Below are positions 1-5,094 of a stretch of DNA of 5,427 nucleotides, piece after piece (within the stretch, counting starts at the first letter, position 1; each line of letters begins with the position of its first letter). The stretch covers positions 1-5,427 of the forward strand of contig JBGPLH010000239.1 in assembly GCA_041486365.1 (NCBI GenBank), read 5' to 3'. Below the pieces are notes generated by a model. The model did not search any database. It was not told the origin of the DNA and worked only from the letters and a program-made list of their open reading frames with translations. Both the position numbers and the translations under genes were made by a program. This DNA comes from JBGPLH01 sp041486365 [NCBI: Thermodesulfobacteriota bacterium] (GTDB lineage Bacteria > JAUYMQ01).

Positions 1-225
1 CATCCGCTCTACGCCGGGGTCGTGCTCGTCGTCCTGGGAGAGGCGATCGCCCTTCACTCGACCGCGCTCTTCATCTATGCGGCGGCTCTCGCGATCATCC
101 TCCATCTGCTCGTGGTATTCGTGGAGGAGCCGAGATTGCGCAGGCGCTTCGAGGATCTCTACGACGTCTATTGCGAACGGGTTCCCCGCTGGGTGCCGCG
201 AAGAGGCCGACCGAATGCTCCTTGA
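1..225 (+). CDS. Isoprenylcysteine carboxyl methyltransferase (ICMT)-like membrane protein, C-terminal part
   Basis: This is the last 74 residues of a gene that begins before the window, open from base 1 and ending with TGA at 223-225. Seen: it opens with HPLYAG, which matches the (R/H)-x-P-x-Y signature of the ICMT/PEMT-like methyltransferase fold. A hydrophobic stretch of about 35 residues rich in V, L, A and I follows, enough for one or two membrane passes. It closes with a tail of the form EEPRLRRRFEDLYDVYCERVPRW, matching the family's E-E-x-x-L-x-x-x-F-x-x-x-Y-x-x-Y-x-x-x-V-P-R-W. Known: in this family the tail and the HP/RNP motif form the S-adenosylmethionine pocket at the membrane surface. 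Bacterial members mostly have unknown substrates and do not imply protein prenylation. The gene overlaps the next one by 11 bases, suggesting translational coupling. The family call is fairly secure; the substrate is unknown. Confidence 0.8.
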   Translation, partial: HPLYAGVVLVVLGEAIALHSTALFIYAAALAIILHLLVVFVEEPRLRRRFEDLYDVYCERVPRWVPRRGRPNAP

Positions 226-745
226 GCGCGTTCTTCCCGAATTCGACGTCCGGAGCCGCCATGCGATCGAGATCGGGGCCTTGCCCGAGCGGGTGGCGCG
301 CGCGGCCTGGGCGTACCGGCTCGATTCGAGCCCGATCATCCGGATGCTCGTGCGTCTGCGGGGTCTCGGGAAGTCCGCGGGGACGATCCGAGATGCGATG
401 GGCGGGGCTGGGTTCTCGGTGATCGCGGAGAAGGAGAACGAGGAGGTCGTGCTGGGAATCGCGGGGAGGTTCTGGGCGGTGAGCGAGTCGGCCAACCTGA
501 TCCGGACGCCCGATGAGGAGTCCTTCCGGCAGTTCAACCGCCCCGGCTGCGCGAAGGCGGCGATGGCGTTCCGGATCGAGCCACTGGGTGCCGGCCGCAC
601 GCGGCTCTCGACGGAGACCCGGGTCCTTTGTTGCGATCGCGCCGCGCGCCGATCGTTCAAGCTCTACTGGATCCTGATCGGCCCTTTCAGTGGACTCATC
701 CGCCGGGAGATGCTGCGGGGGATCGCGAAGGTCGCGACGTCCTAG
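215..745 (+). CDS. SRPBCC/polyketide-cyclase-like protein of unknown function (176 aa)
   Basis: I chose the ATG at 215 because an AAGAGG ribosome binding site lies at 201-206, 8 bases upstream, and because the protein then begins MLLERVLPEFDVRSRHAIEI, a sensible first beta strand. The open frame itself extends upstream to 77, but that part is antisense-like noise over the previous gene. Seen: residues 10-35 have the form 'R-H-x-I-x-I-x-A-x-P-E-R-V-x-R-A', typical of the first strand and helix of SRPBCC (START-like) domains. A VVLGIAGRFW strand lies at 78-87, and a strand pair around residues 113-137 includes the phrase EPLGAGRTRLSTETRV. A C-terminal helix at about 143-170 contains LYWILIGPFSGLIRREML. 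There is no signal peptide. Known: SRPBCC domains bind hydrophobic ligands or act as cyclases or hydrolases. Which applies here is unknown. The gene is probably co-transcribed with the ICMT-like gene and converges on the acyl-CoA dehydrogenase. Confidence 0.75.
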   Translation: MLLERVLPEFDVRSRHAIEIGALPERVARAAWAYRLDSSPIIRMLVRLRGLGKSAGTIRDAMGGAGFSVIAEKENEEVVLGIAGRFWAVSESANLIRTPDEESFRQFNRPGCAKAAMAFRIEPLGAGRTRLSTETRVLCCDRAARRSFKLYWILIGPFSGLIRREMLRGIAKVATS

Positions 746-1893
746 AGGCCGATCAGCTTTCCGACGATCTCCTTCATTATCTCGCTCGTGCCGCCGCCGA
801 TCGTGTTCAGGCGCGCGTCGCGGAAGAAGCGCTCGATCTTGTATTCCTTCATGTAGCCGTACCCGCCGTGGAGCTGCAGGCAGTTGGTCGCGACGCGGTC
901 GGCCGTCTCGCAGGCGAAGATCTTCGCCATGCTCACTTCCTTCAGGCACGGCCGCTTCGCGAGCACCATCCGCAGGCAGTGGTAGTTCAACTGGCGCGCC
1001 GCCTCGATCTCCGTGGCCATCTCGACCATCTTGTGGCGATTCACCTGGAAGCGGCCGATGGGGCGGCCGAAGGCCTCCCGTGTCTGCACGTATTCGAGCG
1101 TCCGCTCCCACACGCGCTGTGAGCCGGCCACCGCGCCGAGCGCCATCATGAGGCGTTCCCATTCGAGGTTCGCCATCGCATTGTAGAAGCCCTGCCCTTC
1201 CTGCCCGAGCAGGTTCGTCCCGGGCACGCGCACGTTGTCGAAGACCAGCTCGGCCGTGTCGCTCGCATGCCAGCCGAGCTTCTCCAGACGCTTCCCCTGA
1301 TCGAAGCCCGGCATCCCCTTCTCGACGATCAGCGTGGAGAACCCGCCGTAGCCCGCCGCCGGGTCGGTCTTGCAGAGGACCAGCACGAAGTGCGCGCGGC
1401 AGCCGTTCGTGATGAACATCTTGGTGCCGTTCAGGATCCAGTGTTCGCCGTCGCGCTTGGCGACAGTGCGGCAGTTGGCGAGGTCGGACCCCACGTGGGG
1501 CTCCGTGAGGCCCAGCGCGCCGATCTTCTCGCCGCGCACACCGGGGACGAGGAAGCGCTTCTTCAGGTCCTCGCTCCCGAACTGCGCCACCGCGGGGAGG
1601 ATGATGAGCCCGTGCATGTTGAGCCCTGCGATCACGCCGGCCGAGCCGGCGCCCGCGCACGCCTCGATCCACACGGAGGCCATCAGGTGATCGCCGCCCG
1701 AGCCGCCGTACTCCTCCGGCACGCGGATGCCGAAGAAACCCGCCTGCCCCGTCCTGCGGAAGACGTCGTCCGGGAAATCCTTCGCGTCCTCCCACATGTC
1801 CGCGTGCGGGGCCAGCTCCGTCTCTATGAAGCGGCGGCACTGGGCACGGAAGACCTCGTGTTCCTCGCCAAACATGTCAACCGGAATGGTCAC
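742..1893 (-). CDS. Acyl-CoA dehydrogenase (LCAD/IVD-like catalytic arrangement)
   Basis: This 383-aa FAD flavoprotein is predicted to oxidise acyl-CoA to trans-2-enoyl-CoA and pass electrons to ETF in the cytoplasm. Seen: the N-terminal helical domain holds VPEEYGGSGG at about 58-67. The middle beta domain holds ALGLTEPHVGSD (126-137), the usual FAD/substrate signature, and WILNGTKMFITNG (152-164). The C-terminal helical domain holds TREAFGRPIGRFQ (271-283), LQLHGGYGYMKEY (339-351) and RDARLNTIGGGTSEI (358-372). The MCAD/SCAD catalytic Glu position (YEGT) is Gly367 here. The helix motif LEWERLM instead supplies Glu246, matching the base in long-chain and isovaleryl-CoA dehydrogenases, whose GGT-NEIMKE tail is also similar. 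The start is GTG at 1893, with GGGG about 7 bases upstream; an in-frame ATG at 1875 (Met7) lacks a binding site. Length is normal for the family. The chain-length or branched substrate cannot be assigned. It appears to be a single-gene transcript. Confidence 0.95.
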   Translation of the reverse strand: MTIPVDMFGEEHEVFRAQCRRFIETELAPHADMWEDAKDFPDDVFRRTGQAGFFGIRVPEEYGGSGGDHLMASVWIEACAGAGSAGVIAGLNMHGLIILPAVAQFGSEDLKKRFLVPGVRGEKIGALGLTEPHVGSDLANCRTVAKRDGEHWILNGTKMFITNGCRAHFVLVLCKTDPAAGYGGFSTLIVEKGMPGFDQGKRLEKLGWHASDTAELVFDNVRVPGTNLLGQEGQGFYNAMANLEWERLMMALGAVAGSQRVWERTLEYVQTREAFGRPIGRFQVNRHKMVEMATEIEAARQLNYHCLRMVLAKRPCLKEVSMAKIFACETADRVATNCLQLHGGYGYMKEYKIERFFRDARLNTIGGGTSEIMKEIVGKLIGL

Positions 1894-1921
1894 GCGGCAC
1901 CCCGTCGGTGATGGTAAGGGT

Positions 1922-1937
1922 TTGACATCTGAGTCAA
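1922..1937. promoter_or_regulatory. TTGAC-N6-GTCAA inverted repeat, candidate operator of the acyl-CoA dehydrogenase gene
   Basis: The arms TTGAC (1922-1926) and GTCAA (1933-1937) are perfect inverted repeats separated by ATCTGA. The repeat sits 5-20 bases downstream of the minus-strand -10 box at 1942-1947, so it overlaps the predicted start of transcription. That position suits a repressor, for example a TetR- or GntR-type fatty-acid regulator, but no regulator gene is in view. The arms are short and chance occurrence is possible. Confidence 0.35.
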
Positions 1938-1941
1938 TTCC

Positions 1942-1969
1942 ATCATAGCACCCACCCCGCCAAGGTCAA
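1942..1969 (-). promoter_or_regulatory. Sigma70-type promoter of the acyl-CoA dehydrogenase gene
   Basis: Read on the minus strand, TTGACC (1969-1964) and TATGAT (1947-1942) are separated by 16 bases. Each box matches five of six consensus positions. Transcription would start near 1935, giving a leader of about 40 bases before the GTG at 1893. Confidence 0.6.
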
Positions 1970-2005
1970 TGCGGGCGGGCCCTTGCCAAGAATTTCATAC
2001 TTTTT

Positions 2006-2035
2006 TTGACACTATTGGGGTGTTTTAGCCACTAC
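2006..2035 (+). promoter_or_regulatory. Possible weak promoter of the small secreted-protein gene
   Basis: A perfect TTGACA is at 2006-2011, preceded by a run of seven T. At 17-18 bases downstream the candidate -10 (CACTAC, 2030-2035) is poor, so the call rests mostly on the -35 box and on the need for a promoter divergent from the dehydrogenase. If used, transcription would begin near 2040, just before the hairpin at 2045-2061. Confidence 0.3.
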
Positions 2036-2044
2036 CCATGAAAC

Positions 2045-2061
2045 GGAGGCTAACAGCCTCC
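2045..2061 (+). promoter_or_regulatory. Leader stem-loop GGAGGCT-AAC-AGCCTCC
   Basis: This is a perfect 7-bp inverted repeat with a 3-base loop in the leader of the small secreted-protein gene, with no following T run, so it is not an intrinsic terminator. Its 5' arm lies within ACGGAGG (2043-2049), and exactly the same heptamer recurs at 2107-2113 as the true ribosome binding site. The 3' arm (CCTCC at 2057-2061) could therefore pair with either copy. It may stabilise the mRNA 5' end or modulate translation; both are inference. Confidence 0.45.
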
Positions 2062-2121
2062 ATTGCATTTCCACACCCGGCGGGGGGGCTCAGCCCGGGC
2101 AACTCCACGGAGGTTACCTCG

Positions 2122-2418
2122 ATGAAACGACTTCTGTCCTCGCTGGGCCTGATCCTCGCGCTTGCGACGCCTTCCTTCGCCTTCGACCTCGGCGATTGCG
2201 GGATCAAGGACATGCCCATTGTCTACAAGGGCTCGGACGTTCATCTGCTCGTGTGCACCGACTCGTGCCAGATCTGCACCCAGGCCTTCATCTTCGGGAA
2301 AAGGGGACTGGAGTACCTTCCCGGCCTGGATTGCGATGCGACTTCCCAGAGGGTGTCCCCGCCTCCGTCGCATCATGACTACTACCCTTGCCACGAGCAC
2401 GGCGTCTGCCAGCGGTAG
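2122..2418 (+). CDS. Small exported Cys/His-rich protein of unknown function
   Basis: I do not recognise this 98-aa protein. The ATG at 2122 is preceded by GGAGG at 2109-2113 with 8-base spacing. An in-frame ATG at 2038 has no binding site and would bury the signal peptide. Seen: MKRLLSSLGLILALATPSFA is a classical Sec signal peptide with a KR n-region, a hydrophobic core and a likely cleavage after SFA (residue 20). The mature part of 78 residues has seven cysteines (26, 45, 49, 52, 71, 90, 96), including C-x3-C-x2-C at 45-52. A C-terminal SHHDYYPCHEHGVC segment (83-96) carries four histidines and two cysteines. There is no lipobox and no further membrane span. This composition suggests a disulfide-stabilised or metal/redox-binding periplasmic protein; the odd cysteine number would leave one free for a ligand or partner. 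It appears monocistronic, with a terminator about 65 bases downstream. Confidence 0.75.
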   Translation: MKRLLSSLGLILALATPSFAFDLGDCGIKDMPIVYKGSDVHLLVCTDSCQICTQAFIFGKRGLEYLPGLDCDATSQRVSPPPSHHDYYPCHEHGVCQR

Positions 2419-2482
2419 TCGAGACGTTCCGAAGCGTTTTGGCCGCCGTTCTCAGGCAGAGGACGACCGCTCTCTCCTCACA

Positions 2483-2518
2483 AGACGAAGCCCCCGGTTT
2501 CTCCGGGGGCTTTCGTCT
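2483..2518. terminator. Strong intrinsic terminator after the small secreted-protein gene
   Basis: The core stem GCCCCCGG (2490-2497) / CCGGGGGC (2503-2510) with loop TTTCT is perfect. It extends by AA/TT and, past one bulged T at 2513, by AGACG/CGTCT, for about 15 base pairs in all. It is followed on the plus strand by a pyrimidine-rich tail (TTTCGTCTCTTCC). The flanks are suited mainly to plus-strand termination, and it isolates the short-chain dehydrogenase gene from the upstream unit. Confidence 0.85.
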
Positions 2519-2668
2519 CTTCCCGTCTCCCGGGTCATTTCCCGATGGCCGCTCGCGCTGCCCGTGCCCGACTTGCGCGCTCGGGAACCGCATGGCGAAA
2601 TCGCCGGCGGGACTCCTGGACGATCCGGGAACGGCATGCTCGCGTTGACATGAAACCGGAGGCACACG

Positions 2669-3421
2669 GTGACAACGGCTCTTCAAGGAAAGGTGGCGGC
2701 AATCACGGGGGCGTCCTCGGGAATCGGCGAGGCGACGGCACTGGCGCTGGCGAAGGCCGGCGCCGCGGTCGCACTGGGCGCACGGCGGACGGATCGGATC
2801 GAAGCGCTGGCGCGGCGCATAGAGTCGGGGGGCGGCAAGGCGCTCGCCCTGCCGATGGATATCACCGTGGAGGACGAGGCGCGCGGTTTCGTCGAGGCTG
2901 CCCAGAAACGGCTCGGTCGCCTCGACATCCTCGTGAACAACGCCGGCGTCATGCTCCTCGGCTTCGTGGGCGGCGCCGACACGAGCGACTGGCGGCGCAT
3001 GGTGGAGGTGAACATCCTGGGCCTGCTGTACTGCACGCACGCCGCGCTTCCGATCATGGCCGCGCAGGAAGGCGGTCACATCGTGAACGTCTCCTCGACG
3101 GCGGGTCGGCAGGCCAATTTCGGCGCGGCGGTCTACAACCTGACGAAGTTCGGGGTGTGCGGCTTCTCGGAGGCGTTGCGGCAGGAGGGAGTGCGATCGA
3201 AGATTCGGGTCACGGTGATCGAGCCCGGCTTCGTGGAGACGGAGCTCCAGGGGCACAACACGAATCCCATGATCCAGGCGGCCACGGAGAAGATGCGCCA
3301 GGACATCGGGCAGGTCTTGCGTTCGGAGGACATCGCGAACGCGATCCTCTTCGCCGTGGGCCAACCGGATCACGTGTGCGTGAACGAGGTGCTCGTCCGG
3401 CCGACCGGGCAACTCCGCTAG
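2669..3421 (+). CDS. Short-chain dehydrogenase/reductase (classical SDR, probably NADP-dependent)
   Basis: This 250-aa cytoplasmic oxidoreductase has a Rossmann fold. Seen in order: the cofactor motif TGASSGIG (13-20); ARR at 38-40 after the second strand, basic residues that favour NADP(H); MDIT at 63-66, holding the adenine-contact Asp; NNAG (90-93); Asn115 in VEVNILG; Ser143 in IVNVSSTAG; Tyr156 and Lys160 in YNLTK; and the EPGFVETEL segment (185-193) after the sixth strand. The full catalytic tetrad Asn-Ser-Tyr-Lys is present and the length is typical. Overall it resembles the YdfG/COG4221-type SDRs of broad specificity; the physiological alcohol or carbonyl substrate cannot be told. The GTG start at 2669 has GGAGG at 2658-2662, 6 bases upstream, which is decisive. 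No clear promoter is visible between the terminator at 2518 and the start. It converges on iscS with only 7 bases between the stop codons. Confidence 0.95.
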   Translation: MTTALQGKVAAITGASSGIGEATALALAKAGAAVALGARRTDRIEALARRIESGGGKALALPMDITVEDEARGFVEAAQKRLGRLDILVNNAGVMLLGFVGGADTSDWRRMVEVNILGLLYCTHAALPIMAAQEGGHIVNVSSTAGRQANFGAAVYNLTKFGVCGFSEALRQEGVRSKIRVTVIEPGFVETELQGHNTNPMIQAATEKMRQDIGQVLRSEDIANAILFAVGQPDHVCVNEVLVRPTGQLR

Positions 3422-3440
3422 CGGCGCTTCAATCCGCCGC
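3421..3440. repeat. GC-rich inverted repeat across the convergent SDR/iscS stops
   Basis: GCGGCG (3421-3426) and CGCCGC (3435-3440) are perfect arms around an 8-base loop. The loop contains the iscS stop (3429-3431), and the 5' arm begins with the last base of the SDR stop. There is no T run on either side, so it is a poor intrinsic terminator. It may be a pause or RNA-end stabilising hairpin for either transcript, or a chance product of GC-rich sequence. Confidence 0.35.
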
Positions 3441-4616
3441 CCTCGCCCGCGGGTAGGTGGGAGAGATTTCGCGCAGGCGCCGCACCGTGCTCACGACCGT
3501 CTCGATCGCAAAGTCGATTTCCTCCTCGGTGGTCCAGCGGCCCAGGCCGAAGCGCACCGACGAGTGCGCCCGTTGCGAGTCGCCGCCGAGCGCCTTGATC
3601 ACGTAGGAGGGCTCCACGCTCCCCGCCGTGCAGGCCGACCCGGCCGACACGGCGATGTCCTGCATCCCCATGATGAGCGATTCCGCCTCGAGGTGAGCGA
3701 AGGAAAGGTTCAGGTTGTTCGGTATCCGTTCGAGGGGGTGCCCGTTCACGCTCACGTGATCGAGCCGGCCGAGGATGCCGTCGCGCAACCGGTCGCGCAG
3801 CGACGTGAGCCGCTCCGCCTCCGCGGCCATCTCTTTCTGCGCCTGGCGGCATGCGGCGCCGAGCCCCACCACGTTCGGCACCGGAAGCGTACCCGACCGC
3901 TTGCCCCGCTCGTGCCCCCCACCGTGGATGATCGGCTCGAGCCGGATCGCCGGCCGCCGTCGGGCAAGGTAGAGCGCCCCGATCCCCTTGGGGCCGTACA
4001 TCTTGTGGCCTGAGATCGACAGGAGATCGATCCCGAGCTCCTGCACATCCACCGGGATCTTCCCCACCGCCTGCACCGCGTCCGAGTGGAAGAGCACGCC
4101 GTGCTCCTTCGCGATGCGCGCGATCTCGGCCACGGGCTGGATCGTTCCCATCTCATTGTTCGCCCACATGATGCTGACGAGCACCGTGTCCGGCCCGATT
4201 GCCCGTCGAACGTCGTCCGGATCCACCCGCCCGTACCCGTCCACGTCGAGATAGGTCGCCCGATAGCCCTGCTTCTCCATCTCCCTGAGGGAGTCGAGGA
4301 CGCACTTGTGCTCGGTCTTCTGGGTGATGACGTGCGCGCGGGGGTTCTTTTGCGCCCGGAGAATTCCCTTGACCACCATATTGTTCGTCTCGGTGGCCCC
4401 GCTCGTGAAGATGATCGTCTTGGGGGTCTCGGCGTGGAGGAGGGAGGCGACTTCAGCGCGGGCCTTCTCGACCGCTTCCTCCGCCTCCCAGCCGAACCGA
4501 TGGGTGCGGCTGGCAGCGTTGCCGAACTTCTCGCAGAAGTACGGCTTCATCTCCTCGAACACACGGGGGTCCACCGGGGTGGTCGCGTTGTGATCAAGGT
4601 AGATGGGAAGCTTCAT
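3429..4616 (-). CDS. iscS: Cysteine desulfurase, IscS/NifS type
   Basis: This 395-aa PLP enzyme converts L-cysteine to L-alanine and carries the sulfur as a persulfide for Fe-S cluster and other thio-cofactor synthesis. Seen: MKLPIYLDHNATTPVDPRV is the canonical IscS start. His103 lies in QKTEHK, Asp179 and Gln182 in HSDAVQAVGK (PLP contacts), and Lys205 in ISGHKMYGPKG (PLP Schiff base). The catalytic loop SAGSACTAGS carries Cys329, and EPSYVIKALG follows, as in group I (IscS/NifS) enzymes with a long mobile loop rather than group II (SufS). The C-terminus (LREISPTYPRARAAD) is shorter than the E. coli IscS tail that contacts IscU. I chose the ATG at 4616. An upstream in-frame TTG at 4691 would add 25 unconserved residues and overlap the preceding gene. 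The binding site is weak (AAAGAG). It is second in an operon with the A-type carrier gene, 53 bases downstream of that gene's stop. Confidence 0.96.
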   Translation of the reverse strand: MKLPIYLDHNATTPVDPRVFEEMKPYFCEKFGNAASRTHRFGWEAEEAVEKARAEVASLLHAETPKTIIFTSGATETNNMVVKGILRAQKNPRAHVITQKTEHKCVLDSLREMEKQGYRATYLDVDGYGRVDPDDVRRAIGPDTVLVSIMWANNEMGTIQPVAEIARIAKEHGVLFHSDAVQAVGKIPVDVQELGIDLLSISGHKMYGPKGIGALYLARRRPAIRLEPIIHGGGHERGKRSGTLPVPNVVGLGAACRQAQKEMAAEAERLTSLRDRLRDGILGRLDHVSVNGHPLERIPNNLNLSFAHLEAESLIMGMQDIAVSAGSACTAGSVEPSYVIKALGGDSQRAHSSVRFGLGRWTTEEEIDFAIETVVSTVRRLREISPTYPRARAAD

Positions 4617-4628
4617 CGCGGACTCTTT

Positions 4629-4653
4629 CGCCCCGGCATCGGGCGCCGGGGCG
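4629..4653 (-). promoter_or_regulatory. Intercistronic hairpin between iscA-like gene and iscS
   Basis: The arms CGCCCCGGC (4629-4637) and GCCGGGGCG (4645-4653) form a perfect 9-bp stem with a 7-base loop (4638-4644). On the transcribed minus strand it is followed by AAAGAGTCCGCG and the iscS ATG, not by a U run, so it is not an intrinsic terminator. It lies immediately upstream of the weak iscS ribosome binding site and could act as an mRNA-processing or stability barrier, or tune iscS translation. Confidence 0.5.
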
Positions 4654-4669
4654 TCGGCCGCTTGGAGAC

Positions 4670-4990
4670 CTAATTGAAGGACTTTCCGCAACCGCAGGAG
4701 GACTGGGCGTTGGGGTTCTCGATCTTGAATCCGGAGCCGTTCAGGGAGTGGACGAAATCGACCTTCACACCCGCGAGAAACGTCGCGCTCTTGGCGTCGA
4801 CGAAGAGCTTCATGCCGTTGCTTTCGAAAACCTTGTCATCGACCTTGGGCTCCTTCTCCAGACCCATCTGGTACTGGAGGCCCGAGCAGCCGCCGCCCAC
4901 GACCTTGATCCGTAGGCCGTAGCCCTGCTTCGCCTCGCGGTCGAGCAGCGTGTTGATCTCGGTGGTGGCGGATTCGGTGAGCGTAATCAT
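4670..4990 (-). CDS. A-type Fe-S cluster carrier protein (IscA/SufA/ErpA family)
   Basis: This 106-aa HesB-like protein receives or carries Fe-S clusters (or iron) and delivers them to apo-enzymes in the cytoplasm. Seen: the N-terminal MITLTESATTEINTLL is typical. Cys35 lies in the conserved VVGGGCSGLQY, and Cys99 and Cys101 in SSCGCGKSF, so all three ligand cysteines are intact. FVDAKSATFLAG (63-74) and a HSLNGSGFKIENPNA segment (81-95) match the family. The length is standard. The gene ends in TAG at 4672-4670. The ATG at 4990 is preceded by AGAGGAAG about 10 bases upstream. It is the first gene of a two-gene operon with iscS. IscA, SufA and ErpA cannot be distinguished from sequence alone, so no symbol is given. 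The absence of an adjacent iscU scaffold gene is notable. Confidence 0.95.
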   Translation of the reverse strand: MITLTESATTEINTLLDREAKQGYGLRIKVVGGGCSGLQYQMGLEKEPKVDDKVFESNGMKLFVDAKSATFLAGVKVDFVHSLNGSGFKIENPNAQSSCGCGKSFN

Positions 4991-5045
4991 TTCGTCGTCT
5001 TCCTCTCTGTGGTCCGCTTGTCCGCGGGCCTGGGCGGGCGTCAGA

Positions 5046-5070
5046 ATACCCTACTGACTGGATGATATAT
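5046..5070 (-). promoter_or_regulatory. Candidate IscR/Rrf2-type operator over the Fe-S operon promoter
   Basis: Compared with the published IscR type 1 consensus (ATASYYGACTRWWWYAGTCRRSTAT), this 25-base stretch agrees at about 17 positions by hand alignment. The half ATACCCTACTG (5046-5056 on the plus strand) matches 10 of 11; the other half is degenerate apart from its terminal ATA. It overlaps the putative -10 and start of transcription of the iscA-like/iscS operon, where a repressor would act. The call rests partly on context. Confidence 0.4.
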
Positions 5071-5094
5071 TGTCGACGATCCGGCCGATGTCAA
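5064..5094 (-). promoter_or_regulatory. Sigma70-type promoter of the iscA-like/iscS operon
   Basis: On the minus strand a perfect TTGACA (5094-5089) is followed by AATATA (5071-5066) after 17 bases, or by TATATC (5069-5064) after 19. Either way the -10 lies in the only AT-rich patch of this stretch. Transcription would start near 5058, giving a leader of about 65-70 bases before the ATG at 4990. Confidence 0.55.

Noticed and set aside
95-1840. 581-residue open frame on the minus strand
   Set aside because: It is in another frame of the acyl-CoA dehydrogenase strand, runs on antisense to the SRPBCC-like gene, is Arg/Gly/Pro/Ala-rich with no family motif, and is a byproduct of GC-rich codon use.
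1267-1911. 214-residue plus-strand frame opposite the acyl-CoA dehydrogenase
   Set aside because: Its composition is typical of antisense to a GC-rich gene, it has no ribosome binding site, and the opposite strand carries a full set of acyl-CoA dehydrogenase motifs.
2038-2121. Longer start (ATG at 2038) for the small secreted protein
   Set aside because: No ribosome binding site precedes it, it would bury the signal peptide internally, and it runs through the leader hairpin. The ATG at 2122 has a good GGAGG.
2041-2121. Known riboswitch class in the leader (c-di-GMP, cobalamin, TPP)
   Set aside because: None of the conserved core sequences that I know for these classes is present. Only a hairpin and repeated elements can be supported.
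2645-2650. TTGACA as a -35 box for the short-chain dehydrogenase
   Set aside because: The matching -10 would fall on the start codon at 2669, where the sequence (GGTGAC) is not -10-like.
2288-3412. 374-residue minus-strand frame opposite the short-chain dehydrogenase
   Set aside because: It spans the terminator and the antisense of two genes, is His/Arg-rich without motifs, and contradicts the complete SDR motif set on the plus strand.
4086-4673. 195-residue plus-strand frame opposite iscS
   Set aside because: Shadow frame: the IscS catalytic and PLP residues on the minus strand account for this region.
4617-4691. N-terminal extension of IscS from TTG at 4691
   Set aside because: The 25 extra residues are unconserved, overlap the carrier gene, and run through the intercistronic hairpin. 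MKLPIYLDHNATTP at 4616 is the family's normal start.
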